Positions 35,107-43,221 of a stretch of DNA of 64,000 bases are shown piece after piece. Each line of letters begins with the position of its first letter. The first letter of the stretch is position 1. The DNA lies in contig CAXBCF010000005.1 of NCBI GenBank assembly GCA_963973975.1, positions 1 through 64,000 of the forward strand, written 5' to 3'. Source of the DNA: UBA1494_A sp963973975. Lineage in GTDB: Bacteria > Bacteroidota > Bacteroidia > Flavobacteriales_E > Vicingaceae. The notes beneath the pieces were generated by a model. The model was not told the origin of the DNA and did no database searches. It saw only the letters and a program-made list of their open reading frames with translations. Both the position numbers and the translations under genes were made by a program.

Positions 35107-36006
35107 ATGAAGTTAGAGAATTACCGCAAAGGTTTTACAAGTTTTTTAAAATTGGAACGCTCACTCAGCGCAAATTCTGTGGAAGCCTATGAAAGAGACT
35201 TGCTTAAGTTTTTGAATTTCTTAGAAATGAATGGACTTGACCCAAGTTTGGAAGAAGTGAATTCCAGAATGATGGAAGACTTTATGGCTTGGTTATTTGA
35301 TGTGGGAGTTTCTGCTCGTTCTCAATCTAGAATTCTTTCTGGAATGAAAGCCTTTTACAAGTACTTGCTAATGGAGGATTTAATTTCTCAAAACCCAACC
35401 GAATTGATTGAAGGGCCAAAATTGGGAAGAAAATTGCCCGAAGTTTTATCCATCGAAGAAATTGATGCGATCATTGCCGCCATAGATTTAAGCAGCACAG
35501 AAGGAGAACGAAACAGGGCAATTATCGAAACGCTCTATAGTTGCGGACTGCGGGTTTCAGAGCTCACCAATTTAAAAATGTCGAACATTTTAAAAGAAGA
35601 GGGCTTTTTAAAAGTAACGGGAAAAGGAGATAAGGAGCGCTTTGTTCCAATTGGAAAAAGTGCCTTGCGTTTTATAGATTACTACAAAGAAAAGCGCCGA
35701 AACCATCAGCAAGTGAACAAAGCTGCAAACGATGTACTTTTCCTAAACAACCGAGGAAATGCCTTAACGCGTGTGATGGTATTTACAATCATTAAGCGAT
35801 TAGCAGTAAAAGCTGAAATCAAAAAGAATATCAGCCCGCATACTTTCCGACATTCTTTTGCCACTCATTTAGTTGATGGAGGTGCAGATTTGAGGGCAGT
35901 ACAAGAAATGTTAGGGCATGAATCCATCACCACAACTGAAATTTATACCCACCTCGATCGGCATTATTTAAGAGATGCCATTCAGCAATTTCATCCAAGA
36001 GCTTGA
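35107..36006 (+). CDS. xerD: Chromosome dimer-resolving tyrosine recombinase XerD
   Basis: 299 residues, standard XerC/D length. Catalytic set: Arg149 (CGLRVSEL), Lys173 (GKGDKER), His245 and Arg248 (HTFRHSFATHL), His271 (LGHESI) and Tyr280 (EIYTHL). The N-terminal SAM-like domain begins at once, without the extension seen in the recombinase at 2425-3558. Acts at dif during segregation; the dif site is not in view. A housekeeping gene next to aroQ, divergent from it by 67 bp. Confidence 0.93.
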   Translation: MKLENYRKGFTSFLKLERSLSANSVEAYERDLLKFLNFLEMNGLDPSLEEVNSRMMEDFMAWLFDVGVSARSQSRILSGMKAFYKYLLMEDLISQNPTELIEGPKLGRKLPEVLSIEEIDAIIAAIDLSSTEGERNRAIIETLYSCGLRVSELTNLKMSNILKEEGFLKVTGKGDKERFVPIGKSALRFIDYYKEKRRNHQQVNKAANDVLFLNNRGNALTRVMVFTIIKRLAVKAEIKKNISPHTFRHSFATHLVDGGADLRAVQEMLGHESITTTEIYTHLDRHYLRDAIQQFHPRA

Positions 36007-36231
36007 GGATTAATGGCCAATTACTAATCTGGTAATTACTAATTTGGGAATAGTGATACTTTTGGTTTGTTGCTTTGTTAAACTGAATTCTGTCCAATTT
36101 TAGTGAGGTTAAATTAGAACTTTTGGTGTTCTTTTATAATACCGATAGTGTAAAGTGTTCAAAAATCAATAAAAATTGGACATATATTCGTAATATGTTC
36201 AAAAAACGTAAAATAATAAACAGATATTGTT

Positions 36232-36282
36232 ATGAAAAAATTTGATAGGCAGAAACCTTACAATGATTTACCATTGTTGCCT
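36232..36282 (+). pseudogene. N-terminal remnant of a Fic-family gene
   Basis: The first 17 codons read MKKFDRQKPYNDLPLLP, which matches from memory the opening of a common group of Bacteroidota Fic (AMP-transferase) proteins. The homology stops where the double-hairpin repeat begins at 36287; the frame runs into that repeat and ends at a TAG at 36346-36348. The rest of the gene is gone, and the HPFxxGNGR catalytic motif is nowhere in the window. Confidence 0.6.
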
Positions 36283-36286
36283 ACCG

Positions 36287-36392
36287 CTAGCGCGAACATG
36301 CTGTCCGCGCTTTTCTTCTTTGGACTTCAAGTCCAAATCACTCATTAGCAAAATTCCCCAGCTGCCGCATGTTTGCATCGATGCAATATCCT
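36287..36392. repeat. Double-hairpin (REP-like) repeat, copy 1
   Basis: Two palindromes in tandem: GCGCGAACATGCTGTCCGCGC and TTTGGACTTCAAGTCCAAA, followed by TCACTCATTAGCAAA and CGCATGTTTG. It aligns with copy 2 at 37190-37293 in the same orientation. Such paired hairpins resemble REP elements mobilised by RAYT transposases; no RAYT gene is in the window. Confidence 0.75.
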
Positions 36393-36497
36393 ACTAAACT
36401 TAATCCAGCCTCTTGCACTGCAACTCGGTTAATTGAAAAACTTTTTTATAGTTCTAAATATGAGAACTTATTGTATCTTTGTTACATATTTTGATAA

Positions 36498-36793
36498 ATG
36501 CAACGAATAATTGCGAAAAGTACACTTCGAGAATATTGGGAAAAACACGCTGATTCTGAACAGTATTTGAAAACTTGGTATGATACAGCAAAAAGTGCAA
36601 GATAGTTTTCGCCAAACGATGTTAAACAAACTTACATTTCCGCAAGTATTCTAAAAAATGGCCGAGTTGTTTTCAATATTAAAGGAAACGCTTATCGACT
36701 TGTTGTTAAATTCAATTACGAAAAGCAATGGGCGTTATCCGTTTTATTGGCACACACGCTGAATATGATAAAATAAACGCTGACACTATTTAA
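36498..36793 (+). pseudogene. higB: HigB-type toxin gene, inactivated twice
   Basis: The frame from ATG 36498 begins MQRIIAKSTLREYWEKHADS, as in HigB_toxin (PF09907-like) mRNA interferases. An in-frame TAG at 36603-36605 falls where the family has Trp (TGG to TAG). The frame continues with SILKNGRVVFNIKGNAYRLVV, then one base is missing near 36732, after which the +1 frame gives the expected VIRFIGTHAEYDKINADTI to a TAA at 36791-36793. Both lesions are needed to explain the sequence. The antitoxin start is 8 bp downstream. Confidence 0.8.
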
Positions 36794-36801
36794 AAAAGAC
36801 T

Positions 36802-37173
36802 ATGAATCTAAGACCTATTAAAACCGAAAAAGACTACCGAAATGCGCTTGAACGATTGGAAGTGATTTTTGATACACCGATTGACACAAAAGAAGGGGAC
36901 GAAGCAGAAATTCTTTCATTGATGATTGAAAATTATGAAAATGAGCATTATCCGATAGAAGCTCCAGATCCAATTGAAGCGATTAAAACCCGAATGGAGG
37001 AATTGAATTTACGTCAAAAAGACTTAGTGGGAGTAATTGGAGGTAAAAGCCGAGTATCAGAAGTTTTAAATCGAAAGAAGAAATTGACTGTTGATATGAT
37101 AAGAGAGTTAGAAAGAGTACTTCAAATTTCTGCCTCAGTTTTAGTGAACAATTATCAACTCGCGAAAAAATAA
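36802..37173 (+). CDS. higA: HigA-type antitoxin with helix-turn-helix
   Basis: 123 residues, intact. The N-terminal half is acidic and probably contacts the toxin; the C-terminal half is an HTH_3/XRE-like domain (IKTRMEELNLRQKDLVGVIG, then KSRVSEVLNRKKKLTVDMIRELERVL). Antitoxins of this group (with MNLRPIKTEKDYRNALERLE at the start) follow HigB genes in many Gram-negative bacteria and repress their own operon. Here the toxin is broken, so this is an orphan antitoxin; it could still act as a repressor or protect against a similar incoming toxin. Confidence 0.88.
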   Translation: MNLRPIKTEKDYRNALERLEVIFDTPIDTKEGDEAEILSLMIENYENEHYPIEAPDPIEAIKTRMEELNLRQKDLVGVIGGKSRVSEVLNRKKKLTVDMIRELERVLQISASVLVNNYQLAKK

Positions 37174-37189
37174 AAAAGGGCAACATCTA

Positions 37190-37293
37190 CTAGCGCGGAC
37201 ATGCTGTCCCTGCTATTTTTCTTTGGACTTGAAGTCCAATCACTCATTAGCTAAATTTCTCCGATGTCGCATGTTTGGATCCCACAGTATTCC
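37190..37293. repeat. Double-hairpin (REP-like) repeat, copy 2
   Basis: GCGCGGACATGCTGTCCCTGC and TTTGGACTTGAAGTCCAA followed by TCACTCATTAGC and CGCATGTTTGGA. Direct-repeat partner of 36287-36392; together they bracket the toxin-antitoxin remnant. Confidence 0.75.
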
Positions 37294-37302
37294 AAAAAAA
37301 AA

Positions 37303-37337
37303 TAACTAGCCCTTTGCATTCAACAAAAGGCTAGTTA
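37303..37337 (-). terminator. Intrinsic terminator of the TonB-receptor operon
   Basis: Stem TAACTAGCC / GGCTAGTTA, extended by CTTTG / CAAAAG, immediately after the stop at 37342. On the minus strand it is followed by a long T-run. Confidence 0.85.
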
Positions 37338-37341
37338 AAAA

Positions 37342-39588
37342 TTATTTCGCTATCACAAATCTTGCTCCCACATAGAACATTCTGCCAAAAATTGGTCCCC
37401 AAATCAAGGAACTGTCAAAACTTGGTCCGAAAGGACTGTCAGCTGCAATTACAGGATTGTCTTGCCTAAAATTAGTCAAGTTCTCTGCTCCTAAATACAC
37501 TTCCCATTTCTCATTAAAAACACGGGTTACTTGTGCATTCAGATTCATAAAACCATCCGATGTTTCTGATCTTCTATACGCTTCAATGTTATTTTGTGTA
37601 CTCGGTATTCGTTGCTCTCCGAGGTACTGAACCGTTAAATCAAATTTCCACAAAGCACCTTTTAGGCTTGTAGCAGTTTCATATGCGAAATTGCTAAAGA
37701 TTCTATGTCTGGCAGTCAATGGCTTTTGCTTTAATCCATCCAAATAATCAATTTTTACATCCAAAAAGCGGTAAGCCAATTTCACATCTAAAAACTTAAT
37801 CAGTTCGTAGTTGATTTCCGCCTGAAAGCTGTTGGAATAGGATTTACCTTCTAAATTGTAAAAACTCACCGATTGCGCTTGTTCAATGTCGTAAACCACT
37901 TGGTTTTCAAATTGAATGTGGTAGAAATCAAGTCCAAAATAACCGTCTCTATAATTGAAACTGAAGTTTTTTGTTAGGTTAATGCCAAAATTGTAGGCTT
38001 TCTCCTGCTTCAGTCCAAAGGGTAAATTTTGTTGATTGCCCAATAAATTAAAAGCTCTGGAAGTCGCAAACATGGCTTGGTACTCTGCAAAAATATTGGC
38101 TGTTCGCTGCCCACTTCCCGCCACCGTTCGAATCACCGTATTTTCACTTACCGCCCATCTACTGTGCAATCTCGGAGTGAGGTAGCTTCCATAAATCGAG
38201 TTGAAATCCGCACGCAAACCTCCAACAATTGAAAAATTATTGCTGGGAGCATAGGTGTATTCCAAGAAAACACCCGGCACCTTTTCAGTTCTGTTGTAAG
38301 TAGAATCAAATGCTTCTTCCTGGTAGGCATCGTAGAGGTAATTTGCTCCGGTAGTAAATTCATGCTGCTCATTTTTTATGATAGAGCGATATAAATAGTT
38401 TAGGTAAATCGATTCTTCCGTTCCGTTGTAGGTATTGAAACCAAAGTTAGAGCGTTGTGTGTGCTTAAAAGCAGCAGCTTGCAAACCCATGCTTTTGTTG
38501 GACTTATCTTGAAAAACATAGCCCATTTTTCCAAACACTTCAAAGCGCTCAGTTTCAATTTTTAAACCATAGGGATTTTGTTCCGCCTGAGCCACATTTT
38601 TGTCAAAACCCTTTTGTCCACCAATCTTTTCATCTTCTAAGTATTGAAAACTAAGTTGTCCTTCCAAACCATTGTTGTTGCTGTATTTCCACCTGTTCAT
38701 CACATTTACATGATTTCCAGTTGGGAAGTCCAAAAAGCCATCGTTGTTCTGATCTACTTCTAATGGTCGCGCACTTCCGTGCAACAACAACATGGTGCTC
38801 CAATTTTTATTCACTTTCAAGTTTTGGTTGAAATTGAATTCCGTTCTACCACTTTCATTGAAATAAAAATTGAAAAACGTTTCATCCACATTGGGCTTTT
38901 TTAGCTCCACATTGATTTGTCCGGCAATACTTTCGTAACCATTCATCACTGTGCCAACTCCTTTTGAAAGTTGAATTGATTCAATCCATGTTCCGGGAAC
39001 AAAAGAAAGTCCGTAAGCATTGCTCAAACCTCGAATTCCGGGCATGTTTTCCCTGCTGATGTAGGCATAAGAACCATCTAAACCCAACATTCTGATTTGT
39101 TTGGTTCCGGTTAATGCATCCGTAAAGGAAGCATCAATTGAAGGAATGGTTTCAAAACTTTCAGAGAGGTTGCAACACGCGGCTTTCTTTAATTCCTTCT
39201 GACCGATCTGTTCAATTTTCTGCTTGTTCATAAAGGAAATTTCTGTCCCTTTCTTTCGATAAGTGACTTCAACTTCCTCCAATTCAACACGATTTTTTAA
39301 TTCAATCGTTAACAGCTTGCTTTTGTTGCTAACAGAAATGGTGTCAGAACTAAAGCCAACACTGCTGATTACAAGCTTTCGGCTTTCTTCAGTTGCTTCA
39401 ATTGCAAAATTTCCCAAGGTATCGGTTGTAGTGCCAATGGTGGTGTTTAACCAATAAACATTGGCAAATTGAACAGGCATTTTGTCCACACTCAGCACCT
39501 TGCCTTTTATCAATTCTTGCGCATTCACTTCACTTATGGGCACAAAAATGCACCAAGCAAAGAGTAGCGTAATTGCTATCTTTTTCAT
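37342..39588 (-). CDS. TonB-dependent outer-membrane receptor with Cys-Cys plug motif
   Basis: 748 residues. Signal peptide (1-23), a carboxypeptidase-like regulatory domain (about 26-98), a plug domain and a C-terminal beta-barrel ending in FYVGARFVIAK. At 138-139 the plug has a Cys pair (KKAACCNLSESFET) that is unusual for siderophore or sugar receptors and recurs, as I recall, in receptors beside HMA proteins. Followed upstream on the same strand by an HMA protein and a HYC_CC_PP protein, so uptake of a soft metal such as copper, or a metallophore, is the best guess. The substrate is unproven. Confidence 0.9.
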   Translation of the reverse strand: MKKIAITLLFAWCIFVPISEVNAQELIKGKVLSVDKMPVQFANVYWLNTTIGTTTDTLGNFAIEATEESRKLVISSVGFSSDTISVSNKSKLLTIELKNRVELEEVEVTYRKKGTEISFMNKQKIEQIGQKELKKAACCNLSESFETIPSIDASFTDALTGTKQIRMLGLDGSYAYISRENMPGIRGLSNAYGLSFVPGTWIESIQLSKGVGTVMNGYESIAGQINVELKKPNVDETFFNFYFNESGRTEFNFNQNLKVNKNWSTMLLLHGSARPLEVDQNNDGFLDFPTGNHVNVMNRWKYSNNNGLEGQLSFQYLEDEKIGGQKGFDKNVAQAEQNPYGLKIETERFEVFGKMGYVFQDKSNKSMGLQAAAFKHTQRSNFGFNTYNGTEESIYLNYLYRSIIKNEQHEFTTGANYLYDAYQEEAFDSTYNRTEKVPGVFLEYTYAPSNNFSIVGGLRADFNSIYGSYLTPRLHSRWAVSENTVIRTVAGSGQRTANIFAEYQAMFATSRAFNLLGNQQNLPFGLKQEKAYNFGINLTKNFSFNYRDGYFGLDFYHIQFENQVVYDIEQAQSVSFYNLEGKSYSNSFQAEINYELIKFLDVKLAYRFLDVKIDYLDGLKQKPLTARHRIFSNFAYETATSLKGALWKFDLTVQYLGEQRIPSTQNNIEAYRRSETSDGFMNLNAQVTRVFNEKWEVYLGAENLTNFRQDNPVIAADSPFGPSFDSSLIWGPIFGRMFYVGARFVIAK

Positions 39589-39608
39589 TGCTATAAGATT
39601 AAAGTGAA

Positions 39609-39962
39609 TTAATGCGACTTAATGCCGTCCTTGTATTTGCAACAATTTGGCAACAACTTATAAGCTGAAGTGTCTGCAGGAATAGAATCAGTTTCATGTC
39701 CTGCTTTAGAAATCGCTTTTTTGATTTCTACTTCACTTACCTTGGTGTTTTTAAACGTTACACTCAATTCTTTAGTCGATTGATTCCATTCGGCAAGTTT
39801 TACGCCTTTGGTTCTCAATGCGGCATCCTCAATGCGTTTTTTACACATTCCGCAAACGCCATCTACATGGAATTTGCTTTCTTGAATTGTTTGATCTGTT
39901 TGAGCTTGAGCACTAAATGCAATTACGATGCTTATCAGTGCAGTGATGATGTATTTTTTCAT
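39609..39962 (-). CDS. Exported heavy-metal-associated (HMA) domain protein
   Basis: 117 residues. Signal peptide (MKKYIITALISIVIAFSAQA), then an HMA/copper-chaperone-like domain with GVCGMC at about 35-40. The C-terminal tail carries a second cysteine pair in LLPNCCKYKDG. It would bind Cu+ or a similar ion in the periplasm. It sits 20 bp upstream of the TonB-receptor gene on the same strand. The extra NCCKY tail is not part of a normal HMA fold. Confidence 0.88.
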   Translation of the reverse strand: MKKYIITALISIVIAFSAQAQTDQTIQESKFHVDGVCGMCKKRIEDAALRTKGVKLAEWNQSTKELSVTFKNTKVSEVEIKKAISKAGHETDSIPADTSAYKLLPNCCKYKDGIKSH

Positions 39963-40022
39963 GGTAGTTAGATTTAATTTATTTTATAATGTACTTAATT
40001 GTGAGAGAGCATTATAAAATAA

Positions 40023-40466
40023 TTAGCCATAAAAAATAAACTGAGAATTTAAAAGGAAAGCGGGAATCGTTTTCTGTGGGGGAGATTCAAAAACTAAGTA
40101 TTTAGCTGATTCAGTTTCTTCCCAAAATGAATTCGAAAATGCAAAACTGTATAAAAAAACGAGAATCGGCTTCGTTTCAACTTGAGGTTGATATGCCTGT
40201 TTGAAATTGTCTTTTATTTTAAATTCACTTGTGATGTCTTCACAACAAGCTCCATTCACTTTTTGTAGTTTGCAGCTAGCTTGATGCATTTTGCAGCCCG
40301 CCATCATTGTTGCTGCTTTTTCTTCGTGACAAGAATTATTTTTAGTAAAAAAACTTACTTTTTTCAGATTCCCACCACAGTAATGTTGGTGCATCGAAAA
40401 GCCTGTTGTACTTAAAAAGATCAACAAACTTAGAAACACTGAAAAAATGGATTTTACAATTTTCAC
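40023..40466 (-). CDS. HYC_CC_PP family exported Cys/His-rich protein
   Basis: 147 residues. A signal peptide or anchor (about 6-22) is followed by HQHYCGG, a spaced set of His and Cys (CHEEK, MAGCKMHQASCK, GACCEDI), and a proline-bearing tail (ESPPQKTIPA). The order HYC, CC, PP gives the family its name. No function is published as far as I know; metal binding is inferred. It is the first gene of the three-gene metal set and is 60 bp before the HMA gene. Confidence 0.85.
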   Translation of the reverse strand: MKIVKSIFSVFLSLLIFLSTTGFSMHQHYCGGNLKKVSFFTKNNSCHEEKAATMMAGCKMHQASCKLQKVNGACCEDITSEFKIKDNFKQAYQPQVETKPILVFLYSFAFSNSFWEETESAKYLVFESPPQKTIPAFLLNSQFIFYG

Positions 40467-40672
40467 CTTGCAAATTTAATCTTTTTACAACAAACTACAC
40501 TTGTATTAACAGGTTAGGAATTGTTAATAATTCAATATCAATAAAGTAGTTAACCGCAGTGGACTTAAAGTGGATAAGCTAAGTTCTCCAAGTGATATAT
40601 ATTAGAATTAATTAAGAATCAATAATTAAGAATTACCAATTACTAATCTGTTAATTACCAAATAGAACAAAA

Positions 40673-40755
40673 TTCTTCATTGGCATTCGAAGAATAATAG
40701 AAACGATATTAATCTGCGAAAATCATAAAAAATCTGCGTCATCAGCGTTCCATTT
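40673..40755 (+). repeat. Local direct repeat, copy 1
   Basis: Core GGCATTCGAAGAATAATAG followed by AAACG, CGCGAAAATCAT-like and CTGCGTTCCAT-like text; partner at 40883-40964. Such GCGAAAATC...TCTGCG strings are frequent in intergenic DNA of Bacteroidota. Confidence 0.7.
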
Positions 40756-40787
40756 TTTCTTTTATTCACTCAATATAAATCTTCATG

Positions 40788-40857
40788 AATAGCTTCAAAA
40801 CTTTGTGAACTTCGTGAAATCCTTTGAGTCCTTTGTGGTTAATCTAATGAATTGAGA
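40788..40857 (+). repeat. Dispersed A/T-rich repeat segment, copy B
   Basis: Matches 17064-17155 over ACTTTGTGAACTTCGTGAAA and the following CTTTGAGTCCTTTGTGGTTA. Confidence 0.65.
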
Positions 40858-40882
40858 ATTACTAATTACCAATTAGAATCCA

Positions 40883-40964
40883 ATCCTTCATAGGCATTCG
40901 AAGAATAATAGAAACGTATTTAATTCGCGAAAATCATATAAAATCAGTGATATCTGCGTTCCAT
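40883..40964 (+). repeat. Local direct repeat, copy 2
   Basis: Same unit as 40673-40755, with a few substitutions and small gaps. Confidence 0.7.
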
Positions 40965-41117
40965 CTTGTTTAAAGCTTCGTAGTCATCTTAAAGCTATCA
41001 AAACTCAGCAGCAATTTAATCTAACCGAAAGTACCAACCGTTACTTGTCAAGAAAAAGTGGAATAAAATAGTTCATTTTTGCATAGTAAGTCAAAATAGA
41101 ATTTAACTTTACATTCA

Positions 41118-43220
41118 ATGAGCTCGCTTTTTAATTCTATAGAATACTTGAAGGGTTTGGGGACAAAAAGAGCCAAACTACTGGGAGAAGAGCTGAACTT
41201 AAAAACTTTTGAAGACTTACTGCATTTTTACCCTTTTCGCTACGAAGATCGAAGTAAGTTTTATAAAATCAACGAAATACAAGCGGATTTGCCTTATGTG
41301 CAATTGGTAGGGCAATTGGTGCACATAGAAGAAGTGGGGCTAAAGCAATCAAAACGCTTGGTTGCGAAATTGAAAGATGAATCTTCCAGCATTGAATTGG
41401 TTTGGTTTAGAAGTGTGAAATTCCTAAAATCGACTTTGAAACTCGGAGAGAAATACGTTGTTTTTGCGAAACCCAATGCATACAAAGGCATCATAAATTT
41501 AGTGCATCCAGAAATGGAACTGTTGTTGGACTATAAAAATTCATTTCAGCCCAGGCTGCAACCCGTCTATCATACTTCTGAAAAGCTGATACGTTCGGGT
41601 TTGCACAGTAAAAATATTTCCAAAGCCTCAGCTGATTTACTGACCAAAATTAAAGGCTTAATTCAAGAGAATTTACCGCAAAATATTCTTTCAGAATACG
41701 GTTTAATCAATCGAGAAGAAGCACTTTTCAATATTCATTATCCTCAAGATACAAACAAACTTCAGCAAGCCATCTTTCGATTGAAGTTTGAAGAATTGTT
41801 TTTGATTCAACTTAATTTGTTGAAGTTGAAATTATTGAACACACAAAAATCTCAGGGATTTGAATTTACTGTGGTTGGTGATTATTTCAATCAATTCTAC
41901 CAAAACTACCTGAGCTTTGATTTGACCAATGCTCAGAAAAGAGTGATTAAAGAAATTCGGAAAGATTTAGGCAGCGGTCATCAAATGAATCGTTTGTTGC
42001 AAGGCGATGTGGGAAGCGGAAAAACAATTGTGGCTCTGATGTGCATTTTATTGGCCTTGGATAATGGCTACCAAGCTGCCATGATGGCGCCAACAGAAAT
42101 TTTAGCTCAACAGCATTTTGTATCTTTAACGGAGGCACTTGGAGAATTGGGAATAGAGTTCGCTATTTTAACTGGTTCAACAAAAACAGCAGCAAGAAGA
42201 GAAATACATGAGAAATTAGAAATTGGTTCTTTGCAAATTCTGATTGGTACCCACGCTTTGATTGAAGAAAAAGTGAAATTTAAAAATTTGGGACTTGCAG
42301 TGATTGACGAACAACACCGTTTTGGAGTGGCCCAAAGAGCGAAACTTTGGAAGAAAAACATTCGTCCGCCTCATGTTTTAATTATGACGGCAACTCCGAT
42401 TCCAAGAACTTTAGCCATGACACTTTACGGCGATTTAGATGTTTCTGTAATTGATGAACTACCACCCGGAAGAAAGGACATTAAAACCATTCATTGGTTT
42501 GAAAGCAAACGCTTGCGCTTATTTGGATTTTTAGAACAAGAAATCAAAAAAGGCAGACAAGTTTACATTGTTTATCCTCTAATTGAGGAATCTGAGAAAT
42601 TAGATTTTGCCAATTTAGAAGAAGGGTATCAACATATTTTTAATCGCTTTGCACCACCTGATTACAAAGTGAGCATTGTTCACGGAAAAATGTCTTCTGA
42701 TACGAAAGCTTTTGAAATGAAGCGCTTTGTGGATGGCGAGACGGACATCATGGTTTCCACCACAGTGATTGAAGTGGGAGTGAATGTTCCGAATGCTTCG
42801 GTAATGGTTATTGAAAGTGCGGAGCGCTTCGGACTTTCTCAATTGCATCAATTAAGAGGAAGAGTTGGGCGTGGGGCAGAGCAATCCTATTGTATTTTAA
42901 TGACCGGAAATAAACTTTCAAGCGATGGCAAATTGCGCATGAAAACAATGGTGGGAACCAACGATGGATTTCAAGTTGCTGAAGTAGATTTGAGGCTCCG
43001 CGGTCCAGGAGATTTGCAGGGAACTCAGCAAAGTGGAACGCCCATTAATTTAAAACTGACCAATCTTGCCAAAGATGGAGAAATTATTGAGATTGCTCGA
43101 AAGGCTGCACAAGCAATTTTAGCGGAAGATCCTGATTTGAAAAATCCCGAAAATAACCGCTTACTCAAATTTTTAAAAGAACAAAGAAAAGGCAAAACTA
43201 ATTGGTCAAAAATCTCATAA
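41118..43220 (+). CDS. recG: ATP-dependent DNA helicase RecG
   Basis: Remodels stalled forks and branch-migrates Holliday junctions. 700 residues. N-terminal wedge/OB domain (about 1-220), Walker A GDVGSGKTIVAL (about 294-305), DEQHRFG box, TATPIPRTLAMTLYGD, and the C-terminal QLHQLRGRVGRG motif VI with the TRG-like hairpin GDLQGTQQSG. All helicase motifs are present. Followed one base later by a WD40 gene in the same direction, so they are co-transcribed. Confidence 0.97.
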   Translation: MSSLFNSIEYLKGLGTKRAKLLGEELNLKTFEDLLHFYPFRYEDRSKFYKINEIQADLPYVQLVGQLVHIEEVGLKQSKRLVAKLKDESSSIELVWFRSVKFLKSTLKLGEKYVVFAKPNAYKGIINLVHPEMELLLDYKNSFQPRLQPVYHTSEKLIRSGLHSKNISKASADLLTKIKGLIQENLPQNILSEYGLINREEALFNIHYPQDTNKLQQAIFRLKFEELFLIQLNLLKLKLLNTQKSQGFEFTVVGDYFNQFYQNYLSFDLTNAQKRVIKEIRKDLGSGHQMNRLLQGDVGSGKTIVALMCILLALDNGYQAAMMAPTEILAQQHFVSLTEALGELGIEFAILTGSTKTAARREIHEKLEIGSLQILIGTHALIEEKVKFKNLGLAVIDEQHRFGVAQRAKLWKKNIRPPHVLIMTATPIPRTLAMTLYGDLDVSVIDELPPGRKDIKTIHWFESKRLRLFGFLEQEIKKGRQVYIVYPLIEESEKLDFANLEEGYQHIFNRFAPPDYKVSIVHGKMSSDTKAFEMKRFVDGETDIMVSTTVIEVGVNVPNASVMVIESAERFGLSQLHQLRGRVGRGAEQSYCILMTGNKLSSDGKLRMKTMVGTNDGFQVAEVDLRLRGPGDLQGTQQSGTPINLKLTNLAKDGEIIEIARKAAQAILAEDPDLKNPENNRLLKFLKEQRKGKTNWSKIS

Positions 43221-43221
43221 G

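Larger units (their letters stand above)
36007..36497. other. Degraded island: repeats and gene remnants
   Basis: About 490 bp between xerD and the toxin remnant. It contains AATTACTAATTTG-type dispersed text (36019-36045), a short TACCGATAGTG string at 36139-36149, the Fic remnant and the first double-hairpin repeat, the last two listed separately. Confidence 0.6.
40467..41117. other. 650-bp intergenic region made of dispersed repeats
   Basis: No reading frame is credible. It has two direct copies of a ~83-bp unit (40673-40755, 40883-40964) separated by the CTTTGAGTCCTTTGTGGTTAA segment (40788-40857); AATTACCAATTACTAATCTGTTAATTACC text lies to their left. The promoter of recG should be near 41060-41110. 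Confidence 0.7.

Noticed and set aside
36139..36149. TACCGATAGTG resembling the right end of the 168-bp element
   Set aside because: Only 11 bases match and there is no partner end; could be chance or a worn-out remnant.
40600..41000. Repeats as a CRISPR array
   Set aside because: Only two imperfect copies of a long unit, irregular spacing, and no cas gene in the window.
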